Virus record (IMG/VR): IMGVR_UViG_3300031841_005801
Location: 1 to 43,462 of that record
Source of the DNA: a virus
Direction: 5' to 3' (one strand)
Length of the DNA: 43,462 nucleotides
Below, piece by piece: positions 32,974 through 40,040 of this stretch (position 1 is its first letter; each line of letters opens with the position of its first letter). The translations under genes and the position numbers were made by a program. The notes beneath the pieces are model-generated. The model did not search any database. It saw only the letters and a list, made by a program, of their open reading frames with translations, and was not told where the DNA came from.

Positions 32974-33459
32974 TTGGAAAAGATTGAGAGTAAAAATTGG
33001 CACACAGCCAGTGGAATTCCAATAGATTTTAAAGATATTCTTGTTGAAATTGAAGGTTACGTCCGCGGCGGTGGAAAGATATTTGTAGGAACTGACAGTC
33101 AGATAAAAGGCGATGTTGTTGTTTTTGCATCTACGATATGTCTTCACGGAAACCTGTCTGATAAAAAATATGCCACGTACTTTTTTAACAAGACTCGACT
33201 GGACAGGTCTATAAATCAAGAGCTTCAGAAAAGAATAATGCAAGAAGTTCAACTTTCTATTGACCTTACAATGCTCTTAATTGAAAAGTACCCCAATGCC
33301 GATGTTGAAATTCACGTTGATGTTGGGACGACAAGCAAGTCAAAAACAAGAAAGTATGTTGACATGATTAACGGGTGGCTTACGGGAATGGGAATAGGGT
33401 GCAAAATGAAACCAGACTCCTGGGCTTCTTCTGCTGTTGCTGATCACCATACTAAATAA
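32974..33459 (+). CDS. DUF458/YkuK-type RNase H-like protein
   Basis: 161 residues from TTG (GGGGAAAGG upstream). KIFVGTDSQIKGDVVVFAST carries the first Asp of the RNase H fold (Asp41). VEIHVDVGTTSKSKTRKY and GCKMKPDSWASSAVADHHTK match the second half of the DUF458 family (YkuK of Bacillus), including the Ser-Ala-x-x-x-Ala-Asp end. Predicted nuclease or RNase H-like binding protein. Substrate unknown. Confidence 0.75.
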   Translation: MEKIESKNWHTASGIPIDFKDILVEIEGYVRGGGKIFVGTDSQIKGDVVVFASTICLHGNLSDKKYATYFFNKTRLDRSINQELQKRIMQEVQLSIDLTMLLIEKYPNADVEIHVDVGTTSKSKTRKYVDMINGWLTGMGIGCKMKPDSWASSAVADHHTK

Positions 33460-33628
33460 GCCTATCTGACAGTTTCCAGAATACACTCTGTTGCACACAT
33501 AGCGTCACAATGATTTGCCCTAGGTTTGGCGCTTTGAGTTCAACATGAGCTGACGTAGACACTTTAAAATGCATGTAATTTTTAGCTTGGCTTGTTAAAA
33601 TATAACTGTAGCAGTTATTGGCGGTTAT

Positions 33629-33862
33629 ATGATTCTTAAAAATTTTGTTCTAGTCGGAATTATTCTATCTCATGATGATGTCCGATCTACTGTTGAGTTT
33701 AATCTCAACCCTGCGGTTAGCGGAGGTCCTTCCGTTGCCGTGTTGCAGAATTCTGTAATTCCATGTGATATCAAGGTTGGCAAAAAGATTTATGTTGTCA
33801 AGAGCGCAAGCATGGATCACCCAGAGATTTCTTGTGAGGCACCTGATGATCGAGTTAATTAA
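33629..33862 (+). CDS. unknown small protein
   Basis: 77 residues, beta-rich (FVLVGIILSHDDVRSTVEFN, VAVLQNSVIPCDIKVGKKIYVV). Preceded by a 169-base gap (33460-33628) where I see only scattered AT-rich tracts and no gene. Not recognised. Confidence 0.5.
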   Translation: MILKNFVLVGIILSHDDVRSTVEFNLNPAVSGGPSVAVLQNSVIPCDIKVGKKIYVVKSASMDHPEISCEAPDDRVN

Positions 33863-34034
33863 ATCACTTTTTCGTGTAGATCCTGGAAAAAAGATCCTAA
33901 GAGAAAAAGATAGAAAGTACAAAGAGGCTGTCCACCTTCAAAGAAATGGGAAGTTGAGAGAGTTTGCTGTTGTTATGAAAGAGATTGAAGAACTTGAAAA
34001 GCAATATGCTGAGGTGATGAGTGAGGCAGAATAA
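33846..34034 (+). CDS. DUF6435 (Lacal_2735-like) small protein
   Basis: 62 residues from ATG 33846, overlapping the previous gene by 17 bases. LIKSLFRVDPGKKILREKDRK, then EAVHLQRNGKLREFAVVMKEIEEL, matches the small family with 'lFkkDP.kkLekkY..ll..A...QRnGdi..y..l..eae.L' pattern, known from bacteria. Function of that family is unknown; it is a short helical hairpin. Confidence 0.6.
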   Translation: MIELIKSLFRVDPGKKILREKDRKYKEAVHLQRNGKLREFAVVMKEIEELEKQYAEVMSEAE

Positions 34035-34149
34035 GAGATCACAGAAAGAAGATATTGAAAAAGCCGAGAGAGATCTTTTGATTATTAGCTGGCTTGGAAT
34101 TATCTCTACTGTTGCTGTTATCGTTAGTTTGATGCTGAGATCACAATGA
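34021..34149 (+). CDS. tiny membrane protein
   Basis: 42 codons from GTG with GAGGTGAT upstream. A charged helix (NKRSQKEDIEKAERDLL) is followed by one membrane helix (IISWLGIISTVAVIVSLML). Overlaps the DUF6435 gene by 14 bases and the next gene by ATGA. Function unknown. Confidence 0.5.
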   Translation: MRQNKRSQKEDIEKAERDLLIISWLGIISTVAVIVSLMLRSQ

Positions 34150-34238
34150 ATCTGTTTGTTGACATTTTTATCAAGGCTGTTCTCATCTATGCTGGGTGGT
34201 ATGGGTTTAACGCTCTTTTCTGGATGGTGTTACAATGA
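34146..34238 (+). CDS. tiny membrane peptide
   Basis: 30 codons, almost wholly hydrophobic (MNLFVDIFIKAVLIYAGWYG...). It is held between two stop/start overlaps (ATGA at each end), which supports real translation. Function unknown. Confidence 0.4.
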   Translation: MNLFVDIFIKAVLIYAGWYGFNALFWMVLQ

Positions 34239-34678
34239 AAGTAGGTGACAGAGTCAAGATGTCCCACCCAGGCAAGCGAAATGGCGAAATTGGTGTGATT
34301 ACCGAGTTGAATGTCCCTATTAATTCGCACACTTGCGATGCCTGCCAGTGCGGGGTCAGGCTGGACATTGGAGATGAGTCGTGGCTCGTACACAAGAACT
34401 GGGTTGCAGTTGTCGGCTCATCACGAAAAACCTGCGAGTTTATCGAGGTTGAGAATACAGACACGCTGGGAAACAAGATCCGATCGATCTTCGTCCCCCG
34501 ACCGACAAGCTGGTTGGGAGGCTGGGCTAGACATCAGTGGCTTAAAAGCTATTTCAAACAAGAGTGCTCCATCGCCAGTCCGGAGTTTTGGAACGTTCTT
34601 GTTGAAAGACACGGAGAACCCAAGGTTCTCATTGAAGAAAACGGTAAGTTTAGAATTGAATCAAAAGGAGATATATGA
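34235..34678 (+). CDS. KOW-like MKVGD family protein, longest copy
   Basis: 147 residues. MKVGDRVKMSHPGKRNGEIG then VITELNVP is a KOW/SH3-like small barrel. CDACQCGVRLDIGDESW adds a Cys cluster. The C-terminal half (SWLGGWARHQWLKSYF) is Trp-rich and unrecognised. Codon use looks richer in C/G-ending codons than in flanking genes. ATGA overlaps at both ends. Confidence 0.55.
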   Translation: MKVGDRVKMSHPGKRNGEIGVITELNVPINSHTCDACQCGVRLDIGDESWLVHKNWVAVVGSSRKTCEFIEVENTDTLGNKIRSIFVPRPTSWLGGWARHQWLKSYFKQECSIASPEFWNVLVERHGEPKVLIEENGKFRIESKGDI

Positions 34679-34737
34679 AAGTCGGTGGTTTGGTGAGGAC
34701 TAATGATGGTCCCACCATTTATTTTCTGAACATTTGA
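34675..34737 (+). pseudogene. truncated MKVGD (KOW-like) gene start
   Basis: 20 codons (MKVGGLVRTNDGPTIYFLNI) with an ATGA overlap and a good AAAGGAGA site. Its first 13 bases equal those of the gene at 35911. It looks like the head of a KOW-like gene cut off before the third paralogue and the structured region. Confidence 0.45.
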
Positions 34738-34888
34738 TTTTATCTAATATAATTAAAACTAGGACTTAGGACTAGAAAAACTTTAAAGCACCCAAATCAT
34801 CAATGTCGGCGACGCAAGTTCTTATGAGATTTCAAGTTTATTATGTGCGAACTATACGTACAAATTGAGTCAATGAGGACAATGTAAA
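34738..34888. other. intergenic stretch before third paralogue
   Basis: 151 bases without a usable reading frame. It has a TATAAT-like TAATATAATT near 34744, a repeated AGGACT (34762 region) and a GTTC...GAAC inverted pair near 34820-34853. The next gene's ribosome site (GAGGAC) is at its end. No RNA gene is recognised. Confidence 0.4.
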
Positions 34889-35311
34889 ATGAGCTTAAAG
34901 ACGCCCCAGCCGCACCACGGCTTCGTCCCGGAATATCAAGTATCAGGCTGGCCTTTTGTCAAAACAATCACCGGGTTGTCGACGACTCCGGTTAAAATCG
35001 CGTTTCCATATGTAACACGCTGGATTGCGTTCTCAGTTCATGCAGGCGAGCATAGAACCGTTCGAATGGGTTTTACAGAAAACGGCGTGAATAATGTGAC
35101 CGGTGACGGCTGCTATTTTATTCTTGAGACTGATAATAAGGAAATTGGTGAACACTCAGTGAAGAGCCAGGTGTTTGACTTAAAGTGCAAAGAGTTGTGG
35201 TTTAGAACAGACTCTGGAAATAACACGACAGTGTCTGTCATCGGCGGTTACACAAACATCCAAAACTTTCCTGTTTTGACTGGATCGGCTGGTTTTGACG
35301 GTGTAGGATAA
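34889..35311 (+). CDS. structural-looking protein, divergent paralogue copy C
   Basis: 140 residues. It shares VPEYQVSGWPFV, IAFPYVTRWIAF, VRMGFTENGVNN, DLKCKELWFRTD and the closing FPVLTGSAGFDGVG with copies A and B, but lacks their SSSWxMKQGPN opening (HGFVPEYQVSG instead). Codons here are richer in G/C than in copies A and B, so it was probably gained separately rather than by recent duplication. Same presumed virion role. Confidence 0.65.
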   Translation: MSLKTPQPHHGFVPEYQVSGWPFVKTITGLSTTPVKIAFPYVTRWIAFSVHAGEHRTVRMGFTENGVNNVTGDGCYFILETDNKEIGEHSVKSQVFDLKCKELWFRTDSGNNTTVSVIGGYTNIQNFPVLTGSAGFDGVG

Positions 35312-35330
35312 GGAACAAAGCGATCCAAAT

Positions 35331-35346
35331 TTGGATCCAAGACCTT
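35331..35346. repeat. 16-base perfect palindrome
   Basis: GATCCAAATTTGGATC is a perfect palindrome just after paralogue C. It could be a transcription-end hairpin, a binding site or an insertion boundary. No T-run follows, so a terminator is unlikely. Confidence 0.6.
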
Positions 35347-35427
35347 GAGCTAGTTGAAGAAACCGGCGCAGCTAATAACAGAAAACGCAACTTGAACAAC
35401 GCTCTCACCTGAGTTATAATCTAATAG

Positions 35428-35619
35428 GCGTGAGGCGGTATTACGCAGGGTTCTACTGAGATGATATACGACCCGGACCAAGGAGTAAGAGTCTTAAAAG
35501 GGAATACTCGGTCAATTGCAGGTGAAAACCCTGCCACTCCTTCAAATGAAGCTACCCCGCTTGTAGCGGGTGGGACTGGAAACAGTCAGTTAGGTGGTCT
35601 GGTTGCCTAACACCTTTTT
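35428..35619 (+). ncRNA. candidate structured RNA (omega-RNA-like or novel)
   Basis: Six or more compact stems can be drawn by eye. GCGT/ACGC (35428-31 with 35443-46) and GGGT/ACCC (35448-51 with 35471-74). A three-way junction GGAGT/ACTCC (35482-86 with 35536-40) encloses GAGT/ACTC (35489-92 with 35506-09) and GCAGG/CCTGC (35518-22 with 35530-34). Then CCCGC/GCGGG (35556-60 with 35566-70), GACTG-GAAA-CAGTC with a GNRA loop (35574-35587), and GTTAGG/CCTAAC (35589-94 with 35606-11) followed by TTTTT. A TATAAT lies at 35415. GAAGC plus a GC hairpin plus GGGTGG resembles the 3' end of IS200/IS605 TnpB/omega-RNA units. No family could be confirmed. Confidence 0.5.
35461..35610 (+). pseudogene. 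49-codon frame resembling a TnpB C-terminal tail (doubtful)
   Basis: The frame MIYDPDQGVRVLKGNTRS... to GLVA lies across the hairpin region. There is no clear ribosome site. Its Gly/Asn/Thr/Pro-rich end (GENPATPSNEATPLVAGG) has the style of the C-terminal tails of IS605-type TnpB proteins, which overlap their guide RNA. If so, this is a remnant whose catalytic part is gone. It may equally be an accident of a structured RNA. Confidence 0.25.
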
Positions 35620-35632
35620 GGGAGAGAAGAAA

Positions 35633-35914
35633 ATGACTGACGAAATCAAAGAACTCAAAAAAGAGAACACAGAACACCCGCCAGAATGTAAATGGCACAA
35701 AGATTGGCACGCTTGCGATTGCGGAGCATTTGATAATCGCGGCAACACACCAGAAAGAATTGAAGAACAGATAGAGTGGTTGAAGAAAGTCGCAGAACAG
35801 AAAGAAATAAACAAGATGGTCGATGAAGTTGAATCTGCCGCTGTTAAAGCAGCACATAAAGTAATGGAAAAACACAGCGAAGCATTTGAGAAACTTGCGG
35901 AGAATAAAGAATGA
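35633..35914 (+). CDS. small Cys/His-rich charged protein
   Basis: 93 residues from ATG 35633 (GGGAGAGAAG upstream); an earlier in-frame GTG lies in the hairpin region. ECKWHKDWHACDCGAFD forms a possible zinc site, flanked by charged helices (DEIKELKKENTEH, EEQIEWLKKVAEQKEI). Not recognised. ATGA overlap with the next gene. Confidence 0.55.
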   Translation: MTDEIKELKKENTEHPPECKWHKDWHACDCGAFDNRGNTPERIEEQIEWLKKVAEQKEINKMVDEVESAAVKAAHKVMEKHSEAFEKLAENKE

Positions 35915-36063
35915 AAGTCGGTGACTTGGTAAAATACAACCACCCGTGTGAGATCACACCCGCAAGGGTTGGTGTAATCGTTGAGTATATCGGAAATATC
36001 GATATTTCCGCAAATATTTGGGCTCCCAAGCGTGCAAAACTACCGCTGGGTATGGTATTATGA
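35911..36063 (+). CDS. small KOW-like MKVGD protein
   Basis: 50 codons (MKVGDLVKYNHPCEITPARV, then GVIVEYIGNI). Same small-barrel start as the proteins at 34235 and 41992. Its first 13 bases are identical to the broken copy at 34675. Function unknown. Confidence 0.5.
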   Translation: MKVGDLVKYNHPCEITPARVGVIVEYIGNIDISANIWAPKRAKLPLGMVL

Positions 36064-36089
36064 AACATAAGGAATAGGGAGAAAGAAGA

Positions 36090-36707
36090 ATGATTCATGT
36101 TGTTGGAGAAATTCCGAAAAGAGTTGCAATTGCTGTGAGTGGTGGGGTTGACTCAATGGCTGTTCTAGACTTTCTTCGTAGATCTCGCGATGTTAAAGTT
36201 CTACACTACAATCATGGAACAGGAAGGTATGCTGATGAAGCTACTAGCCTCGTTAGGGATTATTGCAGAGAGCACGGTCTATTTCTAGCTATTGGCTGGA
36301 ATGGTAAAAAGATGCCTGGCGGCGTGTCAGCTGAGGCCTGGTGGAGAGAGCAGCGTTATAAGTTTTTTGGAGAAGTCACTGATCTTCCGATTATTACAGC
36401 TCACCATCTAGGGGATGTTGTAGAAAATTGGATTTTTACAAGCCTGAATGGAAACCCGTTCTTGATTCCTCATCAGCGAGATCAATATCTTAGGCCCTTC
36501 CTTACAACAGAAAAATCAAATCTTGAGAGCTGGTGCAACAGGAAAAAAGTTCCTTATGTCGTCGATCCTAGTAATGTTGACACCAAATATCGTCGAAACT
36601 ATATTAGACATGTTATGATGCCTCATGTTGAAAATATCAACCCGGGGATCAAGAAGACAATTAAAAAGAAGCTTATCAATAGCCTCAAACACTCTTGTAA
36701 AGAATAG
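36090..36707 (+). CDS. TilS-like PP-loop ATPase
   Basis: 205 residues with GGGAGAAAG upstream. IAVSGGVDSMAVLDFL is the PP-loop SGGxDS motif (17-22). VLHYNHGTG, SAEAWWREQRYKFF, ITAHHLGDVVENWIF, LRPFLTTEKSNLESWC and VDPSNVDTKYRRNYIRHVM all match tRNA(Ile)-lysidine synthetase TilS, which adenylates C34 of tRNA(Ile2) and adds lysine. It is shorter than bacterial TilS (about 300-430) and lacks the C-terminal tRNA-binding domains. It would keep AUA decoding going late in infection, or modify another substrate. No tRNA gene is in the window. Confidence 0.82.
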   Translation: MIHVVGEIPKRVAIAVSGGVDSMAVLDFLRRSRDVKVLHYNHGTGRYADEATSLVRDYCREHGLFLAIGWNGKKMPGGVSAEAWWREQRYKFFGEVTDLPIITAHHLGDVVENWIFTSLNGNPFLIPHQRDQYLRPFLTTEKSNLESWCNRKKVPYVVDPSNVDTKYRRNYIRHVMMPHVENINPGIKKTIKKKLINSLKHSCKE

Positions 36708-36752
36708 ACGCCTTAAGTTATTATTAGAAAGCAACACCAGCGAGAAAACTAA

Positions 36753-37772
36753 ATGAGAAAATCCATATCGTTCGACGATGTTCTAATAACGCCAAAGTTT
36801 AGTGACATTGTTTCAAGGTCAGAGATTGATCTTACCTCCTCCCTAGGAAACCTGCAATCTGAGATCCCCATTGTCTCAAGTCCAATGGACACGGTAACAG
36901 AGACATCGATGGCTGAGAAAATATCTTCTCTAGGCGGGATTGGAATCATACACAGGTATAACTCTCCAGGAGAGCAATCAGAGCTTGTTTCAAAGTGCAA
37001 TGCTAAGAACGTCGGCTTTGCTGTTGGTGTTGGAGAAGATATGATTGAAAGAGCACAGAAATGTGTTCACGCTGGGGCAAACTTAATTTGCATTGACGTT
37101 GCCCACGGTCACCATGCTCTGGTTAGGCATGCTCTCACGACTCTCAGAAATACTTTCGGCAACAAGATTCACATCATGGCAGGCAACGTTGCAACAAGAG
37201 AAGGGTACGAAGACCTTGCCTCATGGGGAGCTGATTCAGTTAGGGTCGGAATCGGCGGGGGCTCAATTTGTTCTACCCGAATTCAGACTGGCCACGGTGT
37301 CCCTACTCTCCAGTCTGTGATTGATTGTGCAACCTCTGAGCTTTCGGGAACGGTACCGATTGTTGCAGACGGAGGTATTAAAAATAGCGGAGATATTGTT
37401 AAGGCTATAGCAGCAGGCGCAGACTTTGTTATGCTCGGATCTCTTCTCTCTGGGACGGACGAATCTCCAGGTGAAAAGATTCAGAGGGGTAATAATCTGT
37501 ACAAGGAGTACAGGGGTATGGCAAGTGAAAGAGCACAAATTAACTGGCGCGGTCGGGTTGCATCTCGGGAGGGTGTGGCAGCCCTGGTTCCGTACAAGGG
37601 TAGCATTGAAGATATTGTCGAAAGCCTCGTAGCCGGCATTAGAAGCGGCCTAAGCTACTCAGGTTGCAGAACGATATCTGAATTTCATGCTACAGCATCA
37701 ATGATACATCAAACTTCTTCAGGCTTTTCTGAAAGCAATACACATGTTTTGTCACGCGGCATCAAGATATAG
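36753..37772 (+). CDS. CBS-less IMP dehydrogenase/GMP reductase
   Basis: 339 residues, a TIM barrel. Motifs: [67 protein letters not shown] with catalytic Cys173, [15 protein letters not shown] and [10 protein letters not shown]. Bacterial IMPDH usually carries a CBS pair (about 490 residues) that is absent here. The length fits GMP reductase, but NVAT and the flap/dinucleotide-site pattern ([15 protein letters not shown]) are more like IMPDH. IMPDH would feed GTP synthesis; GMP reductase would return GMP to IMP. Confidence 0.85.
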   Translation: MRKSISFDDVLITPKFSDIVSRSEIDLTSSLGNLQSEIPIVSSPMDTVTETSMAEKISSLGGIGIIHRYNSPGEQSELVSKCNAKNVGFAVGVGEDMIERAQKCVHAGANLICIDVAHGHHALVRHALTTLRNTFGNKIHIMAGNVATREGYEDLASWGADSVRVGIGGGSICSTRIQTGHGVPTLQSVIDCATSELSGTVPIVADGGIKNSGDIVKAIAAGADFVMLGSLLSGTDESPGEKIQRGNNLYKEYRGMASERAQINWRGRVASREGVAALVPYKGSIEDIVESLVAGIRSGLSYSGCRTISEFHATASMIHQTSSGFSESNTHVLSRGIKI

Positions 37773-37781
37773 GATTTTTAA

Positions 37782-38000
37782 ATGAGCATTAAGGTAAAAA
37801 AAGGCGAGCAGTTTTCCTTTAGTCAGAGGGGTCACAATGGCTTCTTCTACCCGGGAAAGAAAACTTCAAATATTCTTCACGATGTTGACGGAGAGAAGAT
37901 GCCGTGGATAGGATCCCGTGAGAAAGTACCTCTTGCAGTTCCTGAAAGTGCAGTTTTGCCTTTTGGGTCTCAAGAAAAGAAAACAGTTGTCTGGATTTAA
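37782..38000 (+). CDS. unknown small protein
   Basis: 72 residues between the IMPDH-like and helicase genes. Contains FSFSQRGHNGFFYPGKK and a Pro/Val-rich end. Not recognised. Five bases separate it from the helicase start. Confidence 0.5.
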   Translation: MSIKVKKGEQFSFSQRGHNGFFYPGKKTSNILHDVDGEKMPWIGSREKVPLAVPESAVLPFGSQEKKTVVWI

Positions 38001-38005
38001 AGTAC

Positions 38006-39640
38006 ATGAAAGATCTTTGCTACGAGAGTAAATTTCCATACGCACAAATAAGAGACCAACAGCGGGAAGCGATTGACTTTGCAATTGAGTCCCTTGTTAA
38101 GCAAGATAAAAGGTTTTGCATTATAGAAGCAGGAACGGGTGTAGGTAAGTCTGCGATTGGGCTTACAGTCGCTAGAGTTCTATCTGAAGCGATGGCACCT
38201 GATCCAGATATTTCTCCGGGCTCTTATTTTCTTACAACTCAGAAAATACTCCAAGACCAGTATCAGTCAGACTTTGCGTCAATGGTCTCCTTAAAATCTT
38301 CTTCAAACTATCAGTGCAAGTTTCATAAGTCGAACACCTGTTCAGAAAGTCAGCAGCTACTTCGATCAGAAGAGAAAGGCTCTAGATTTTTTAATACGTG
38401 CGTCTTTAATTGCACATACAAAGAAGAGAAAAAGAAATTCCTAGAAGAAAAGGAGAGTGTAACTAATTTTCCTTATTTTCTAACTGAGTCTAACTTTAGC
38501 GGGAAGATTACAAAAAGGCAGGTTCTAGTAGTTGACGAATCTCACAATGCAGAGTCTGAACTCTCAAGATTTGTAGAGGTCAGTGTGTCTGAGCACTTTG
38601 CCAAAACACTTCTTAATCTAAGTTTTCCCTCTACACATACTCAATTTCAGGTATTTAAGTGGATCGTTCAAACATATCTCCCAGCTGCCCAGAAGAAAGT
38701 TGCTCACATAGAAAGAATGATCGCCCAGTTTGGAGGGGATAAGTTCAGAGAAAAGCTGACACAGTTCCAAAAGATTTCTAGACAGCACGATCTTCTTAAG
38801 AGTCATGTGACAAAGATTGAAACCTTTGTAAAGATGTATGATAAAGATAACTGGGTGTTTGAGATTAGTAAGACAGAGCAAAGGGGAAGTGTCAAAGCAA
38901 CTTTCAAGCCTATAGATGTGTCACCGTATGCAGAGGAAAGCTTGTTCAGGCTCGGTGAAAAGATTATTCTGATGAGTGCTACAATAATCGATCCCAAGAC
39001 TTTCTGTGAAACACTGGGAATTCCAATATCTGAATGTGCATTTATTAGTATTCCATCACCCTTTAATACTGAAAACAGGCCGATTATGTTTTCTCCGGTA
39101 GGTAGCATGTCTTCAAAAATGTCGGAATACACACTCCCAAAATTACTCGAGGCGGTCAAGCTGATTCTGGAAAATCATGAGAGTGAAAAAGGGATAATTC
39201 ATTGTCACACATACAGAATTGCTAGATATCTAAAGTTCAATATAAAAGATAGAAAGCTTAGAGAAAGGATATTGATTCACGATCATGCGAACAGAGATGA
39301 AATTCTTCAGAAGCATATCAAGTCTAAAAAGCCGACTGTTCTTCTATCGCCTTCTATGACAGAAGGGGTTGATCTTAAGGGTGATGCTAGTAGATTTCAA
39401 ATTCTGTGCAAAGTTCCGTATCCGTACCTTGGAGATAAATTGGTCAAGAAGAGAATGAATAAGTTTCCCGGCTGGTACAATCTTCAGACTGCAAAGACAA
39501 TAATTCAGTCTGCAGGCAGAAGCATAAGAAATAGTGAAGATCACGCAGTGACATATATTCTTGACGCAGATTTCCAGCGGTTCTTTAAGAGAAATGGAGC
39601 ACTATTCTCAAAAGACTTCAAGGAGTGCATAGTTAAGTAA
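38006..39640 (+). CDS. XPD/DinG-like superfamily 2 helicase with Fe-S cysteines
   Basis: 544 residues. IIEAGTGVGKSAIGL is motif I (43-49). Four Cys (104, 112, 132, 136) sit where XPD/DinG enzymes hold a 4Fe-4S cluster. VVDESHN is a DESH variant of DEAH. Further motifs: IILMSATII, IIHCHTYR, LLSPSMTEGVDLKG, and QSAGRSIRNSED as motif VI. Such helicases unwind DNA 5' to 3'. Role in replication, recombination or repair of phage DNA is inferred. It lies 20 bases before a membrane-protein gene. Confidence 0.88.
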   Translation: MKDLCYESKFPYAQIRDQQREAIDFAIESLVKQDKRFCIIEAGTGVGKSAIGLTVARVLSEAMAPDPDISPGSYFLTTQKILQDQYQSDFASMVSLKSSSNYQCKFHKSNTCSESQQLLRSEEKGSRFFNTCVFNCTYKEEKKKFLEEKESVTNFPYFLTESNFSGKITKRQVLVVDESHNAESELSRFVEVSVSEHFAKTLLNLSFPSTHTQFQVFKWIVQTYLPAAQKKVAHIERMIAQFGGDKFREKLTQFQKISRQHDLLKSHVTKIETFVKMYDKDNWVFEISKTEQRGSVKATFKPIDVSPYAEESLFRLGEKIILMSATIIDPKTFCETLGIPISECAFISIPSPFNTENRPIMFSPVGSMSSKMSEYTLPKLLEAVKLILENHESEKGIIHCHTYRIARYLKFNIKDRKLRERILIHDHANRDEILQKHIKSKKPTVLLSPSMTEGVDLKGDASRFQILCKVPYPYLGDKLVKKRMNKFPGWYNLQTAKTIIQSAGRSIRNSEDHAVTYILDADFQRFFKRNGALFSKDFKECIVK

Positions 39641-39660
39641 AGTAGAAAAGAGATTGTAAT

Positions 39661-40008
39661 ATGGGATATAAATTTTTCATTGGAATTTGCCTGTTCATTC
39701 TTACACACATACTTGTCTGGTTCAGTACAAACCTTCAGCTAGTTGAAAGGTTTAACTCTATAAACACACTAGCACTAACAATTGCTCTTGCTATACCCAC
39801 AAGTCTTTGTGGATATTATGGAACAAGAATCATATATGATTCTCTTCAAGACTCCTTGTGGGCTGTTAGATTTGTAGGATTTGGCGTGTCTTATTTTGTC
39901 TTTCCCATTCTCACCTGGACTCTTTTAGGGGAGTCCATGTTTACAGTAAAGACAATGGTGTGCATATTCTTGTCTCTTGTTATAGTTGCAATCCAGGTGT
40001 TCTTGTAG
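39661..40008 (+). CDS. four-helix membrane protein
   Basis: 115 residues with four hydrophobic segments (FFIGICLFILTHILVWF; LALTIALAIPTSLCGYYG; SLWAVRFVGFGVSYFVFPIL; KTMVCIFLSLVIVAIQVFL). It looks like half of a small-transporter fold. Substrate unknown. Inner-membrane location is likely. Confidence 0.6.
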   Translation: MGYKFFIGICLFILTHILVWFSTNLQLVERFNSINTLALTIALAIPTSLCGYYGTRIIYDSLQDSLWAVRFVGFGVSYFVFPILTWTLLGESMFTVKTMVCIFLSLVIVAIQVFL

Positions 40009-40040
40009 CTGCTGGTGTATAGTTATCTATAGAGATAGCT

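Larger units (their letters stand above)
35312..35632 (+). other. 321-base stretch without a confident gene
   Basis: Between paralogue C and the CxWH protein. The first 115 bases show TATAAT (35415-35420) and an inverted pair around GATCCAAATTTGGATC (35331-35346). The rest is the hairpin-rich region described separately, with a 49-codon open frame inside it. Confidence 0.6.

Noticed and set aside
33460-33628. Possible tRNA around GAGTTCAACATGAGC in the gap
   Set aside because: No acceptor stem, anticodon arm or T-arm pairing could be drawn; the GTTCAA match alone is chance.
34018-34149. Frameshifted remnant of the DUF6435 gene
   Set aside because: The DUF6435-like protein is complete, and the following 42-codon frame has its own ribosome site and a membrane helix, so it is a separate small gene.
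35331-35346. GATCCAAATTTGGATC as a transcription terminator
   Set aside because: Perfect palindrome with no loop and no following T-run.
35428-35619. Cobalamin riboswitch or group I intron
   Set aside because: AAAAGGGAAT and GGTGAAAACC recall the B12 element, and the stems recall an intron core, but the downstream B12-box arrangement and the P3/P7 core are not visible, and there is no split gene or cobalamin-related gene nearby.
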